Positions 8,986-18,584 of a stretch of 64,000 nucleotides of DNA are shown here, piece by piece; the stretch's first letter is position 1, and every line of letters begins with the position of its first letter. The notes below the pieces were generated by a model. The model was not told the origin of the DNA and did not search any database. It saw nothing but the letters and a program-made list of their open reading frames with translations. The stretch covers positions 115,774 through 179,773 of the forward strand of contig NZ_JAIQZM010000012.1 of NCBI RefSeq assembly GCF_023333595.1, written 5' to 3'. The stretch is from Argonema galeatum A003/A1 (GTDB taxonomy: Bacteria > Cyanobacteriota > Cyanobacteriia > Cyanobacteriales > Aerosakkonemataceae). A program made the position numbers and the translations under genes.

Positions 8986-9930
8986 ATGGATAATGTCATC
9001 CCAGAGCTTGAGAGCATCCGGCGTCAACTTATGAGCTTAGAACGACGGAAGAAGCCCAAGATGCTGGTAGTAGACGATGAGCCAGATAACTTGGATCTGC
9101 TCTTTCGTACCTTCCGGCGAGATTTTAACGTCCTCAAGGCAGAAAGCGGTGTTCATGCCTTGGAGGTGCTGGCAGTTGAGGGCGAAGTTGCTGTGATTAT
9201 CTCTGACCAGCGGATGCCTGAAATGAAGGGAACCGAGTTCCTCAGCAAAACCGTGCCCCAATTTCCCGACACGGTACGAATTATCTTGACGGGATTTACT
9301 GATATAGAAGATCTCGTAGACGCTATTAATTCTGGGCAGGTGTATAAATACATCACCAAGCCTTGGGACCCCAATGAACTAAAGGCGGTGGTACAAAGGG
9401 CGACAGAGACTTATGAAGTTCTCAAGCAACGAACGGAAGAATTGCGTCGGGCTCAAGCCCAAACGGCTTTGCTTTTGGCGGTAGTGCAGGTTGCCCAAGT
9501 AGCTTATACCGTAGAAGATTGTCTGGAGCCAATTGCAAACGCTTTTGGCGAAAATTTCCAGGCAGATGGCTGTATTTTGCAACTGGTGCAAAACAATTCT
9601 TTAAATTCGCCCCAAGGGATCTACAGTGCTGATACCCCAATGTCAAATTGGCTGGCCCAAGATCCGCTGGCTCTTGATGCGATCGCCACTAAGGAAATGC
9701 GGGTATCTGTGAATGTGCCAGCCGATACAAACTTATCTGCGCTCGAACACTACCCAGCCTCTGGAGTTCAGGCCCATTTAATCATCCCCATAACCCACCG
9801 TTCCGAAGTCCTAGCCGTTCTGTCTCTCCAATGGAAACGCCCTTTCCAACTGCGAGAAGATGAAATCAAACTAATCCATCTATCAGCCCAACAAATTGCC
9901 TTAGCTCTCTTAAGTACCCGCGCTGCTTAA
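8986..9930 (+). CDS. Response regulator, REC-GAF
   Basis: 314 residues from ATG 8986; an in-frame TTG at 8950 would add 12 residues. The N-terminal receiver domain has acidic residues Asp30-Asp31 (VVDDEP), phospho-acceptor Asp74 (IISDQRMPEMKG), Thr102 (ILTGF) and Lys125 (ITKPWD). A short helix (TEELRRAQAQ) links to a GAF-like domain (~165-310: VVQVAQVAYTVEDCLEPIANAFGENFQADGCILQLV...IIPITHRSEVLAVLSLQW). There is no DNA-binding or catalytic output domain, so it probably works through protein contacts or a ligand-binding GAF. It lies 5' of menG, but 224 bp apart, so linkage is not implied. Confidence 0.85.
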   Translation: MDNVIPELESIRRQLMSLERRKKPKMLVVDDEPDNLDLLFRTFRRDFNVLKAESGVHALEVLAVEGEVAVIISDQRMPEMKGTEFLSKTVPQFPDTVRIILTGFTDIEDLVDAINSGQVYKYITKPWDPNELKAVVQRATETYEVLKQRTEELRRAQAQTALLLAVVQVAQVAYTVEDCLEPIANAFGENFQADGCILQLVQNNSLNSPQGIYSADTPMSNWLAQDPLALDAIATKEMRVSVNVPADTNLSALEHYPASGVQAHLIIPITHRSEVLAVLSLQWKRPFQLREDEIKLIHLSAQQIALALLSTRAA

Positions 9931-10120
9931 GCAGCAAACAATTTTAGGTTTGAAATCGCGGATTTTTAACTAAATGTTACAATTCATCCTCATCCTTCTA
10001 CAAGGTGGGGATGAATTTCCACAAACAAATAAATTGTTTAGCATCCCCTTTTTATTAATCTATGCTATAATTTGATGTTTATTTCAAGAACTTCTTTGAT
10101 AAACATTTATTCCCTAAATC

Positions 10121-10153
10121 AATCTAAAATCTAAAATCTAAAATCTAAAATCT
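10121..10153. repeat. Heptamer tandem repeat (ATCTAAA)
   Basis: Four and a half copies of ATCTAAA run directly up to the menG start codon. Such short heptamer repeats (STRR) are typical of filamentous cyanobacteria. No Shine-Dalgarno sequence is visible between the repeat and the ATG. Confidence 0.8.
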
Positions 10154-10154
10154 G

Positions 10155-10859
10155 ATGACCCTAGATAGTCGTGCCACTGAAATTCGCGCCATCTTTGACC
10201 GCATTGCCCCGGTTTACGACTCGTTCAACGATCGATTGAGCCTCGCCCAGCATCGCGTATGGAAGCAGATGGCGATCAAGTGGAGCAATGCAGGCCCAGG
10301 AGATACTTGCTTAGACTTATGCTGCGGCAGTGGAGACCTCGCCCTAATGCTGGCGCGTCAGGTAGGAACTGCTGGGAAAGTATTTGGGGTGGATTTTTCA
10401 CCCCAGCAGTTGGCGCGAGCCTTGGCGCGAATGCAAAACCATTATCCAGCTCCTCCTGTCACCTGGGTAGAAGCAGACGCCCTCAATCTGCCCTTTCCCG
10501 ACAACCACTTCGACTGCGCCACAATGGGTTACGGACTTCGCAACGTCACCGATATTCCCCGCTGTCTCCACGAATTACATCGCGTCCTCAAACCCGGTGC
10601 CAAAGCCGCCATTCTAGACTTCCATCGCCCCAGCAATCCCGCCTTACGCAGTTTTCAGCAGTGGTATCTGGACAACATCGTAGTTTCAACCGCCAAGCAT
10701 TTCGGCTTAACTGAAGAATATGCCTACATTAGCCCCAGCTTAGACAAATTTCCGATCGGGCCAGAACAGGTACAGCTGGCTCGTCAAGCCGGTTTTGCCA
10801 CCGCTACGCACTATCAGATTGCCGGTGGGATGATGGGTGTTTTAGCGATCGCCAAATAG
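10155..10859 (+). CDS. menG: Demethylphylloquinone / demethylmenaquinone methyltransferase
   Basis: 234 residues, UbiE/MenG family. It carries out the last step of phylloquinone synthesis, C-methylation of the naphthoquinone ring using SAM. Family marks: FDRIAPVYDSFNDRLSLAQHRVWK at the N-terminus, SAM motif LDLCCGSGDLALMLA, the post-I acidic VDFSP, DNHFDCATMGYGLRNVTD, and the C-terminal GGMMGVLAIAK. In cyanobacteria, which make phylloquinone and plastoquinone but not ubiquinone by this route, the menG role is the expected one. Confidence 0.93.
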   Translation: MTLDSRATEIRAIFDRIAPVYDSFNDRLSLAQHRVWKQMAIKWSNAGPGDTCLDLCCGSGDLALMLARQVGTAGKVFGVDFSPQQLARALARMQNHYPAPPVTWVEADALNLPFPDNHFDCATMGYGLRNVTDIPRCLHELHRVLKPGAKAAILDFHRPSNPALRSFQQWYLDNIVVSTAKHFGLTEEYAYISPSLDKFPIGPEQVQLARQAGFATATHYQIAGGMMGVLAIAK

Positions 10860-10951
10860 AATTAAAGAAGTACATCTAAAAAACCCAAAACACTAACATT
10901 AGACTTTAGACTTACTCCCTTCGGGCCAGAAGATTATCTATCATTCTTTTT

Positions 10952-10991
10952 CCCCTCTGCTCCTCTGCTCCTCTGCCCCTCTGCCCCTCTG
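10952..10991. repeat. 8-bp tandem repeat, C(C/T)CCTCTG x5
   Basis: Five consecutive octamers of the pattern C(C/T)CCTCTG in the 186-bp gap between menG and the DUF445 gene. No promoter is evident; the gap holds nothing else I can name. Confidence 0.75.
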
Positions 10992-11045
10992 CGGCTTTAT
11001 AAATATTCTTGAGAGCGGGAAAGGAGTAACTGTCTTTAGTCTAGT

Positions 11046-12353
11046 TTGCCTATTCCGCAACCCTCTGTGGATAGAGCTTTATTTCCACCAACTAATTTAA
11101 TTCACGTTCTTAGTTCTAAGTTGAATCTATCTAACATCTGGCTTTACATTAGCCCTCCGGTACTAGGTGCAGTTATTGGCTATTTTACTAACGACATAGC
11201 CATTAAAATGCTATTTCGTCCCTACCGAGCTATATACATCGGTAAGCGGCAGATCCCGTTTACACCCGGTTTGATTCCCGCTAACCAAGAGCGACTGGCG
11301 AAGCGGATTTCTGACACCATCATGGGGTCGCTGCTGACACCAGAAGAGTTGCAAAACCTGGCGCGAAAGCTGCTGGAAACTGAGCGCGTTCAAGCCGGAA
11401 TTCTCTGGCTGCTAAGGCTGGGGCTGGATCAACTTCAAGCCGATAAGGAACAGAGAACTGCCAAGGTTTTAGCTGGGATTCTCCAGGATTTGGTGGGTGA
11501 ATCTTTACCGCGCCTGCTTAAGGTTTTAGCGCGTCGTGACGATTTTCTGGAAGTTCAGATCAACCAAATTTTTGACCAGGTTTTGTTGGAGTTCCAGCTA
11601 ACCGAACAGCAAGCCAGTCAGTTAGCAGATTGGCTGGTACAAGTGGTGCTACCCCCGGATGTTTTGCGGATGGCTTTGATTGATTTTCTTACCGATCGCA
11701 ATATTCAGGTGATTGATGAAGGTTTTCGGGAGAAAAGCAGCGGCACTTATTGGGTGGTGGCAAATCTATTCGGTTTGAAAAATACTCTAACTCGCCTGCG
11801 TACTTATTGCTTGGATGAGAAAGAGGAAAGTAATGCTCGTTTAAAGGAATTAATCCAATCTTTAGCGATTAAAGAACGGCTGAAGCAATGGCTGCAAAAC
11901 CTATCTTTACAGAATTTGCCTGTTTCGACGGTGCGGCAGTTGCGTAAGACGATGCGGGAAAGTATTCGCTCTTATATTCAAAATCGCGGCGCTGAATTGC
12001 TTCAGGGATTTAGCGGTTCTATCAACTGGGAAGAAACTGCTTCTTTAGTCCTGAAACGCCTGCGAAATTCGGCTGTTGTGAATACTTCGTTGGAAGTCAT
12101 CAGCAAGGAAATGGCTTTGATTTTGGAACGCTATCTGGAGCAAGATTTAGAAAAAATTGTGCAGCAAGTAATTCCAATTTTGAATATCGATCAGGTGATT
12201 ATTGAGCGGGTGAGGGCAACTTCGCCCAAGGATTTAGAGGCGGCAATAGAGGGAATTGTTAAAAGCGAGTTGCAAGCGATCGTTAATTTAGGAGGAATTT
12301 TAGGTTTTGTGGTGGGGTCGATCCAGCTGGTGATATTGCTGTTGCAGCAGTAA
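11046..12353 (+). CDS. DUF445 family membrane protein
   Basis: 435 residues if started at the TTG at 11046. Other in-frame starts (GTG or TTG a few codons downstream) are equally possible because no ATG precedes the first conserved segment. N-terminal membrane helix [29 protein letters not shown] with the DUF445 signature [15 protein letters not shown] and [14 protein letters not shown] long amphipathic helical body follows, then a second hydrophobic segment at the extreme C-terminus ([19 protein letters not shown]). This family (YheB-like) is inner-membrane anchored at both ends; its role is unknown. Confidence 0.85.
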   Translation: MPIPQPSVDRALFPPTNLIHVLSSKLNLSNIWLYISPPVLGAVIGYFTNDIAIKMLFRPYRAIYIGKRQIPFTPGLIPANQERLAKRISDTIMGSLLTPEELQNLARKLLETERVQAGILWLLRLGLDQLQADKEQRTAKVLAGILQDLVGESLPRLLKVLARRDDFLEVQINQIFDQVLLEFQLTEQQASQLADWLVQVVLPPDVLRMALIDFLTDRNIQVIDEGFREKSSGTYWVVANLFGLKNTLTRLRTYCLDEKEESNARLKELIQSLAIKERLKQWLQNLSLQNLPVSTVRQLRKTMRESIRSYIQNRGAELLQGFSGSINWEETASLVLKRLRNSAVVNTSLEVISKEMALILERYLEQDLEKIVQQVIPILNIDQVIIERVRATSPKDLEAAIEGIVKSELQAIVNLGGILGFVVGSIQLVILLLQQ

Positions 12354-12458
12354 TCTAAATTCATCATTTTCTACTCACCACAACCGATTTTGGATTTTGG
12401 ATTTTAGATTTTGGATTTTGCAGTAATCTAAATTCATCATTTTCTACTCACCACAACC
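12347..12458. repeat. 39-bp direct repeat spanning two gene 3' ends
   Basis: The 39 bp at 12347-12385 recur exactly at 12420-12458, 73 bp downstream. The first copy contains the stop codon of the DUF445 gene. The second copy overlaps the last codons and original stop of the VapC-like gene read on the - strand. Between them is a (GATTTTG)-type low-complexity stretch. This looks like a small tandem duplication at the junction of convergent genes. Confidence 0.85.
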
Positions 12459-12837
12459 TCTGAATCGGATAAGCATCAAAGGCCGAATCAGCACTCAGGA
12501 TTGGTATCTGTTCAACCATAGCCTGTGCAGTTATTAGCCGATCGAATGGATCTCAATGATGTAAAGGCAGTGTAGCAACAGCAGAAATATGTTCTAAATT
12601 GATATTTAACAAATTCAGCTTCTCAAAACTGAGTTGTTGCTCTATGAATACATCAAAAGGCAAACCAAAACTCAACTTACCCTGAGAATGCTTAATCGCC
12701 ATTTCCCAAATACTAGCTATACTGAGCAGTTTCTCGTTATCCTCATCCTCAATTAGCGATCGTACTACGGTGCTGAGTTTTGGATTGCCCACAAAAAACC
12801 AAATAAAACTATGAGTGTCTAGTAGCAGCCTCATCAC
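12448..12837 (-). pseudogene. VapC-like PIN toxin with premature stop
   Basis: The frame begins MRLLLDTHSFIWFF (GTG at 12837 or ATG at 12834) with the first PIN acidic residue in LLDT and a second in SIWEMAIK. It hits a TGA at 12553-12555 immediately before DPFDRLITAQAMVEQIPILSAD, the block that carries the last acidic residues of the PIN active site. Beyond the TGA the same frame stays open to a stop at 12448, giving a normal ~129-residue toxin. In related proteins the codon is Arg (HHRDPFDR), so a CGA-to-TGA change fits. As it stands the product would be 93-94 residues and lack part of the active site. Confidence 0.82.
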
Positions 12838-13058
12838 ATATAATCCTTGAAATCTGCTATTGGCTCATCAAAATCATCAGATATTGTAATCAAATCTTTA
12901 GCACTACCAAACTGTAGTCGTTTCTTATCGGGCGACACTGGTATCAATTTTACCACAGGTCGCTCGTCTTTCGTAATCACAATTTCTTCGCCTTGAATCG
13001 CCGCTTCGATTAAGGAAGGCATATCTTTTAATGCCTCAGCCAAATTTATTTGCTGCAT
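12834..13058 (-). CDS. Phd/YefM-type antitoxin
   Basis: 74 residues from ATG 13058, chosen because GAGGTG precedes it; an upstream ATG at 13082 would add eight residues. Sequence: MQQINLAEALKDMPSLIEAAIQGEEIVITKDERPVVKLIPV, the Phd/YefM fold DNA-binding part, then a toxin-binding tail ending ISDDFDEPIADFKDY. It overlaps the toxin start by a few bases, the normal arrangement for translational coupling. Partner toxin is the interrupted VapC-like gene. A paralogue lies just upstream. Confidence 0.85.
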   Translation of the reverse strand: MQQINLAEALKDMPSLIEAAIQGEEIVITKDERPVVKLIPVSPDKKRLQFGSAKDLITISDDFDEPIADFKDYM

Positions 13059-13085
13059 GGCTGTCACCTCTTTGTTAATCATTCA

Positions 13086-13162
13086 TTCTAACATCAAAAT
13101 CTGTCTCTCGATCCAACTTACGATCGGCATCAAACCCAGAAAATCTCCTACAGCATCCTCAT
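13086..13162 (-). pseudogene. Stub of a second VapC-like toxin
   Basis: Directly after the second antitoxin, with the same ATGA-type overlap as the first pair, an ATG at 13162 reads MRML and then TAG. The following bases can be loosely aligned with the start of the neighbouring toxin (MRLLLDTHSFIWF) as a fragment retaining a TTTTCTGGGTTT stretch, but ~300 bp expected of a toxin are missing. I read it as a deletion remnant; the alignment is by eye. Confidence 0.5.
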
Positions 13163-13386
13163 TGCAGATAGTCCTCGAAATCTGCGATCGGCTCGTCAAA
13201 ATCATCGGATATTGTCACCATCCCTTTAGCACTTCCTGCTTTACGACTCTGTTCAAATGGCGACAATGGAACTAATTTAACTACAGGTTTATTGTCTTTC
13301 GCAATCAAAATCTCTTCGCCTTTAATCGCCCCTTCAATTAAGGATTGCCAATCTTTAGATGCCTCAGTTAAACTTATTTCCAGCAT
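13159..13386 (-). CDS. Phd/YefM-type antitoxin, orphan
   Basis: 75 residues: MLEISLTEASKDWQSLIEGAIKGEEILIAKDNKPVVKLVPL, with the same tail as its neighbour (ISDDFDEPIADFEDYL). It is a clear paralogue of the antitoxin at 12834-13058, so the pair arose by tandem duplication. Its own toxin is reduced to a stub. It could still bind its promoter or neutralise related toxins elsewhere (inference). Confidence 0.82.
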   Translation of the reverse strand: MLEISLTEASKDWQSLIEGAIKGEEILIAKDNKPVVKLVPLSPFEQSRKAGSAKGMVTISDDFDEPIADFEDYLQ

Positions 13387-13477
13387 GATTTATACATATT
13401 AACAACTAATTTCTGATTTGAGATTTAAAATCGTCAATTCCAAATATATTTGGAATTATAAAATTTTAAATTTGCCA

Positions 13478-14587
13478 TCAAATATCCGTATCTTCCTTAT
13501 ATAATTCCTGCAAGTCCTGATGCTGAGTTTTCCGAGAAGTCCGGCGATATTTTTTAGCTTCTAATCTGGGTTCATATTTACTCTGCCCTTTGCCTTTACT
13601 TTTCAACTTCATGCTTGCATCGGCATCGGATTGTTCATTGAATTGCTCTTGATAAGAAATCGCTTCTTCTAACAAATCCAAATAATACTGATATCTTTCC
13701 CAATCTCCCCGCACGATACAATTGGGCTCATCCCGATGCGAGCAATCGCTAAACTGACAGCGAAGAGCTTCTAAGCGCTGTTGTATCTCTGGGAAATAAA
13801 GTGCTAACTCCTCCCCCCCACAATCCAAATCCGGCTGGTTGAAGCCTGGGGTATCGGCTAGCAAACCACCACTGGGTAATTCAAACAGTTCGACGTGCCG
13901 GGTGGTGTGACGCCCTCGGCTGAGTTTGCCGGAAACTTCTGCGACGCGCAAATTGACATTTGGAATGAAATAGTTTATAATACTAGACTTGCCAACACCA
14001 GAAAGCCCAGCCAGAACGCTAATTTTATTATTTAGCCTATCTCTCAATTCTTCTAATCCAATGCTACCCAGGACGCTGATAAATACGGGTTGGTAGCCCC
14101 AGGAAGTGAAGCGATCGCGCCATTCGGAAAGTTCCGCACCTGTCACCAAATCGCTTTTATTTAGGCATAAGCAGATATCTAAGTCTGTAGACTCTGCTTT
14201 AATCAGAAAGCGAGTCAGTTGGTATGGGTCTAAAGGAGGGTCTGCGAGGGCGAAAACCAGTAAAATTTGATTGGCATTGGCGATCGGCGGACGGTCTAGT
14301 TCGGTTTCGCGGGGTAGAACTTCTGCGATCGCACCTCTGCCTCCGGCCCAGTCCGGTTCTTCGATCGCAACGCGATCGCCCACCATCACTCCTACCCCGA
14401 TTTTTTTCAGGCGCATCCGGCGGGTACAGAGCAATTCCAATGGTTTATCTACGTCAAGACACTTAATTTGATTAGTTTCTTGCGTATCTAATCGCACCCG
14501 ATAGAAATTTGCCTGTACAGCCAGTACAGTTCCTAGCAACGGTGAAGTCGATTCTCTGGCATTCTGTTCTGCTCTTGCTGAACTCAT
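13478..14587 (-). CDS. rsgA: Ribosome small-subunit maturation GTPase RsgA
   Basis: 369 residues, circularly permuted GTPase that checks late 30S assembly. Order seen: OB-fold N-terminus (GTVLAVQANFYRVRL), then G4-like NKSDLV, G1 P-loop GLSGVGKSSIIN, G2 region GRHTTRHVELF, G3 DTPGF, and a C-terminal zinc knuckle CQFSDCSHRDEPNC. A basic tail of ~60 residues (KLKSKGKGQSKYEPRLEAKKYRRTSRK) extends beyond the core as in other cyanobacterial homologues. It starts 2 bp after the TusA-like gene stop, so the two are co-transcribed. Confidence 0.93.
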   Translation of the reverse strand: MSSARAEQNARESTSPLLGTVLAVQANFYRVRLDTQETNQIKCLDVDKPLELLCTRRMRLKKIGVGVMVGDRVAIEEPDWAGGRGAIAEVLPRETELDRPPIANANQILLVFALADPPLDPYQLTRFLIKAESTDLDICLCLNKSDLVTGAELSEWRDRFTSWGYQPVFISVLGSIGLEELRDRLNNKISVLAGLSGVGKSSIINYFIPNVNLRVAEVSGKLSRGRHTTRHVELFELPSGGLLADTPGFNQPDLDCGGEELALYFPEIQQRLEALRCQFSDCSHRDEPNCIVRGDWERYQYYLDLLEEAISYQEQFNEQSDADASMKLKSKGKGQSKYEPRLEAKKYRRTSRKTQHQDLQELYKEDTDI

Positions 14588-14589
14588 GC

Positions 14590-14841
14590 TTAATCTAGAG
14601 GTCGCCGTACTAAAATGGCAAAAAAGCCATTTCGGTCTTCAACTTGTTCTAGCTGATAACCTTCCATCACTAAGCTATCCGGGACTTGCTCGATCGGCTC
14701 GCCCGGATCTAACCATACTTCCAACAAAGAGCCTTGAGACATTTGCTCCAGGCGGAGTTTGGTACGTACAAAATTAATAGGGCAAGGAGTGCCGCGCAGA
14801 TCGAGCTGCGCGTCGGGAGTTAATAGGGCAGGATTACTCAT
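14590..14841 (-). CDS. TusA-like sulfurtransferase family protein
   Basis: 83 residues. The motif LDLRGTPCPINFVRTKLRLEQM carries the conserved Cys20-Pro21 of the TusA/SirA fold, followed by GSLLEVWLDPGEPIEQVPDSLVMEGYQLEQV and a final beta-strand (GFFAILVRRPL). Family members transfer sulfur as a Cys persulfide. In cyanobacteria this gene sits next to rsgA and dnaJ, as here. The exact acceptor is unknown. Confidence 0.87.
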   Translation of the reverse strand: MSNPALLTPDAQLDLRGTPCPINFVRTKLRLEQMSQGSLLEVWLDPGEPIEQVPDSLVMEGYQLEQVEDRNGFFAILVRRPLD

Positions 14842-15361
14842 CTTTCTTCCTCCTGGTCGACTCCCACCAAAACTGTACTCAGTTTGGCGGTGAGACGCGG
14901 GGTGCTACAACAGGGGGAACCCCCGCAACGCAACCGAAAAGGAAAAGGAGGGCAGGGTAAAAGTTGCATAACTATTTTTTTGGGTTGCGCAGGAAACCGT
15001 TGCGCCTCAAAAGTGGTTAAACTCCTTGGCATACCTGCTGGCATCACAGGATAGAAGCTACCGACATTGTTCTCTTATTGACCCGCCTCGGTGGGGCGTT
15101 TAGTTGGTGGGGATTGCTCCCCCTCGGATTTCTCCGGTAAAGTTAGCTTAGACAATCTTAGCGATCGGTACGCTTCTCAAAAGCACTGCCTCCCAAATGG
15201 CTGTTTAACTTAAGAGTTTTAGAGCTACAGACTAGCTACGCATCTGTAGGTAAGAACTTAAACACTTACCACTAACGTAGGTATTTCTACCTGAGTCTGG
15301 TAAACTAGGGCTTTTTAAAGCCTCCGCTATAATCGGTACTCCGAAACACGCGGTGGGTTGT
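14842..15361. other. Intergenic region with possible decayed transposon end
   Basis: 520 bp between dnaJ and the TusA-like gene, with no convincing gene. The - strand frame 14838-15047 has odd composition and looks spurious. The part from ~15190 shares a CTGTTTAA...ACTAGCTACGCAT phrase with the region at 48090-48140. It ends at 15365 in a hairpin-bearing stretch (CCGC...GCGG followed by GTTGTTTAC) like the right end of a cyanobacterial IS200/IS605 element. It overlaps the dnaJ stop codon. Confidence 0.4.
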
Positions 15362-16489
15362 TTACTTGTTGAATATATTTCCAAAAAATCCTTCTATACC
15401 GCCTTTACCAATGCGATCGCCCCTAATTTTAGCCAATTTTTCCAAAAGTTCCCGCTCCTCAGTCGTAATGCGATTGGGAATTTCAATGCTGATCGTAATC
15501 ATATGATCGCCCCGACTCACCGGATTCCCCAGCTTGGGTACGCCCCGATTTTCCAACTTCAGAACTGTATTTGGCTGAGTTCCGGGAGGAATTATTAATT
15601 CCTCTGGCCCATCGACCGTATTTACCTCAATTCTACAGCCCAAAATTGCCTGCAAGTAGCTGATCTGGATTTGAGACAGAATATTGATCCCATCTCGCTG
15701 GAACTCTGCATCTTCATTAACAAACAAGTACACATACAGATCCCCAGACGGGCCACTCCGCTGACCGGCATCGCCTTCATTAGCTACTCTCAGGCGGGTG
15801 CCATCATCAACCCCCGCTGGAATAGTAATTTTAAGCTTCTTGGTGACCTGCTTTTGACCCTTGCCGTCACAGGATTCGCACTTATCTTCAATCATCTGTC
15901 CGGTGCCATTACAGTTCGGACAGACTGAAACCTGCGTAAAGCTACCAAAGGGAGTCCTCGTCACGCGACGGACTTGACCCGAACCGCTACAAGTTGAGCA
16001 GGTTCGAGGTCTAGTACCCGGTTTAGCGCCCGTTCCGCTGCATACTTCGCAGGTTTCCAGATGGCTGATGCGGATTTCCTTCTCGCCGCCAAAGACAGCT
16101 TCGCGGAATTCCAGCTTCAGATCGAGCCGCAGATCGTCCCCACGGGTGGGGCTTCCGGGCCTGCGCCCAGTCCGAGTGCCCTGTCCGCCAGCAAAACCGC
16201 TGAAGAAGCTTTCAAAAATGTCGGCGAAGCCACTCATATCGCCGAAGTCTTGATAGCCAGCAGCGCCAGCACTTGTTACGCCTGCTTCGCCAAAGCGATC
16301 GTAGCGTGTACGCATTTCAGGCTCTGAAAGCACTTCGTAGGCACGGTTAATTTCTTTAAAGCGCTCTTCAGCCCCTGGTTCTTTATTCACATCAGGGTGG
16401 TACTTCCGAGCTAGGCGACGGTAAGCTCGCTTGATTTCTTCTTTATCGGAGTTGCGAGAAACACCGAGAATTTCATAGTAGTCGGCCAT
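15362..16489 (-). CDS. dnaJ: Chaperone DnaJ (Hsp40)
   Basis: 375 residues, class A DnaJ. J-domain with HPD at 31-33 (KYHPDVNK), Gly/Phe-rich linker ([23 protein letters not shown]), four CxxCxGxG zinc repeats ([36 protein letters not shown]) and the C-terminal substrate-binding part. It stimulates the ATPase of DnaK and delivers unfolded clients. Lies 50 bp after dnaK in the same direction. Confidence 0.96.
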   Translation of the reverse strand: MADYYEILGVSRNSDKEEIKRAYRRLARKYHPDVNKEPGAEERFKEINRAYEVLSEPEMRTRYDRFGEAGVTSAGAAGYQDFGDMSGFADIFESFFSGFAGGQGTRTGRRPGSPTRGDDLRLDLKLEFREAVFGGEKEIRISHLETCEVCSGTGAKPGTRPRTCSTCSGSGQVRRVTRTPFGSFTQVSVCPNCNGTGQMIEDKCESCDGKGQKQVTKKLKITIPAGVDDGTRLRVANEGDAGQRSGPSGDLYVYLFVNEDAEFQRDGINILSQIQISYLQAILGCRIEVNTVDGPEELIIPPGTQPNTVLKLENRGVPKLGNPVSRGDHMITISIEIPNRITTEERELLEKLAKIRGDRIGKGGIEGFFGNIFNK

Positions 16490-16539
16490 AAAGAGCGCTT
16501 TGCAGAAGAATTTTAAATTAACAGAGATCTTGAGCCCAA

Positions 16540-18501
16540 TTATTCAACGGCCTCGTAATCCGCACTGACCGTATTCTCGTCTTCAAAATTAAAATCGAAA
16601 TCTTCGTCTCCTTCAGACCTAGTTTCTAGATCGTCCCTAGACTCTGGTGTTGAGGCCCGATAAGATTCGTCATACTCATCTTGATGCTGGTTAGCTTGCT
16701 TGTACACTTCCGCACCAATGACAAACAGCATTTGTTGGAAATCATCAATCTGTTGCCTCATCTCGTCTAGGCCGATCGTGGGGTCTGCTACTGCGGCTCG
16801 CAGTTCTACCGCCTTTTGTCGAGCCTGCGTTTTTAGTTCCTCACTGATAAATTGACTGTTTTCTTTGAGCGTCGTGTCATAACTATAAAATAGGCTATCT
16901 GCCTGATTTTTGACTTCGACGACTTGCTTGCGCTTGCGGTCTTCCTCTGCGTACACTTCAGCGTCCAGCCGCATCCGTTCCACTTCACCGGCGCTCAAGC
17001 CACCAGTATTGGTAATCCTGATGCTCTGCTCTCGACCCGTGCCTTTATCTTGAGCCGCAACTTTGAGAATACCATTGACATCTATCTCAAAAGTTACCTC
17101 AATTTGCGGCACGCCGCGAGGCGCTGGAGGAACGCCAGCGAGCAGGAATTTGCCAAGACTTTTGTTATCGCGAGCCATTGCCCGCTCACCTTGCAGGACG
17201 TGGATTTCTACCGATGTTTGTCCGTCTGTGGCCGTTGAAAACACTTGAGACTTGCTGGTAGGAATAGTCGTGTTGCGCTCGATAATTTTCGTGAATACCT
17301 CTCCCAAGGTTTCAATCCCCAGTGACAGCGGCGTCACATCCAGTAGCAGCAAGTCCTTAACTTCACCACCAAGTACGCCAGCTTGAATTGCCGCTCCCAG
17401 GGCCACAGCTTCATCGGGATTGACTGAGCGATCGGGCGTTTTCCCCCCAAAGAACTGACGCAGCGCATCTTGTACTGCTGGTGTCCGGGTAGAACCGCCC
17501 ACCAGAATAATCCTGTCGATGTCATCCGGCGTCATATTGCAGTCTTTCAGAGCCTGCTTCATCGGTTCGATGGTACTTTCTACCAGATGACCTACCAGTT
17601 CTTCAAATTTTGCCCTGGAGAGCGACATTTCCAGATGCTTTGGCCCTGTCTCATCTGCTGTAATAAACGGCAAGTTAATTGAGGTGTTGGTCGTGCTGGA
17701 GAGTTCTATTTTGGCTTTTTCTGCGGCTTCCCGCAGGCGCTGGAGGGCCATTTTATCCGGTGATAGATCGATGCCCTCTGTTTTTTTAAAGTTCTCGATC
17801 ATCCAGCGCACTAGGCAATTGTCAAAGTCATCGCCACCCAAGTGGTTGTTGCCAGAAGTAGCCCTGACTTCAAAAACGCCGTCACCCAGCTGCAAAATGG
17901 AAACGTCGAAAGTGCCGCCGCCAAGGTCAAACACCAGTACCCGGTTGTCTTCGTGCTGTTTGTCCAAGCCGTAGGAAAGAGCTGCTGCTGTGGGTTCGTT
18001 GATGATTCGCAGCACTTCCAGTCCTGCGATCGTACCGGCATCTTTGGTAGCCTGCCTTTGGGCATCTGTGAAGTAGGCAGGCACCGTAATCACGGCTTGA
18101 TCGACGGGTTCCCCCAAGAAGTTTTCCGCATCCTGCTTGAGTTTTTGCAGGATCATGGCTGAGATTTCTTGAGGGGTATAATTTTTCCCCCGAACTTTGA
18201 CATCGACGGTATCGTCTTTGCCTCTGACGCCGGTGTAGGGAACTTGCGATCGCTCCATTTCCGTGTCCTCCCAGCGTCGGCCTATAAAGCGTTTGATGCT
18301 GTAAATTGTATTTTCAGCATTCATTACTGCTTGCCGCTTCGCCAGCTGACCGACCAAGCGTTCGTCCGCTTTGCCAAATCCCACTATGCTGGGCGTCGTT
18401 CGCCCTCCTTCCGAGTTGGGGATCACCACGGGTTGCCCGCCTTCTAGAAAGGCGACACAACTATTCGTGGTGCCCAGGTCGATGCCAATGACTTTTCCCA
18501 T
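16540..18501 (-). CDS. dnaK: Chaperone DnaK (Hsp70)
   Basis: 653 residues. ATPase domain with [43 protein letters not shown] and [13 protein letters not shown]; linker [16 protein letters not shown]; substrate-binding domain and an acidic C-terminus ([13 protein letters not shown]). Linkage to grpE and dnaJ and this acidic tail fit the main housekeeping DnaK of cyanobacteria (usually called DnaK2), though I assign the paralogue number only tentatively. Preceded by grpE (83 bp). Confidence 0.96.
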   Translation of the reverse strand: MGKVIGIDLGTTNSCVAFLEGGQPVVIPNSEGGRTTPSIVGFGKADERLVGQLAKRQAVMNAENTIYSIKRFIGRRWEDTEMERSQVPYTGVRGKDDTVDVKVRGKNYTPQEISAMILQKLKQDAENFLGEPVDQAVITVPAYFTDAQRQATKDAGTIAGLEVLRIINEPTAAALSYGLDKQHEDNRVLVFDLGGGTFDVSILQLGDGVFEVRATSGNNHLGGDDFDNCLVRWMIENFKKTEGIDLSPDKMALQRLREAAEKAKIELSSTTNTSINLPFITADETGPKHLEMSLSRAKFEELVGHLVESTIEPMKQALKDCNMTPDDIDRIILVGGSTRTPAVQDALRQFFGGKTPDRSVNPDEAVALGAAIQAGVLGGEVKDLLLLDVTPLSLGIETLGEVFTKIIERNTTIPTSKSQVFSTATDGQTSVEIHVLQGERAMARDNKSLGKFLLAGVPPAPRGVPQIEVTFEIDVNGILKVAAQDKGTGREQSIRITNTGGLSAGEVERMRLDAEVYAEEDRKRKQVVEVKNQADSLFYSYDTTLKENSQFISEELKTQARQKAVELRAAVADPTIGLDEMRQQIDDFQQMLFVIGAEVYKQANQHQDEYDESYRASTPESRDDLETRSEGDEDFDFNFEDENTVSADYEAVE

Positions 18502-18584
18502 AGATCGCGGCAGTGTGGTGGATGCTTTTGTTGATGGTTTTTGAATTTTGGATTTTCTCTAAAATCTCAAATCGTCAGTACCAA

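Noticed and set aside
14838..15047. 70-codon - strand frame before the TusA-like gene
   Set aside because: Overlaps repeat-like sequence, has Cys/Pro/Arg composition unlike a protein family and no RBS.
15216..15227. GTTTTAGAGCTA, identical to the start of a well-known Cas9 crRNA repeat
   Set aside because: Single occurrence, no repeat-spacer array and no cas genes; a 12-base match by chance.
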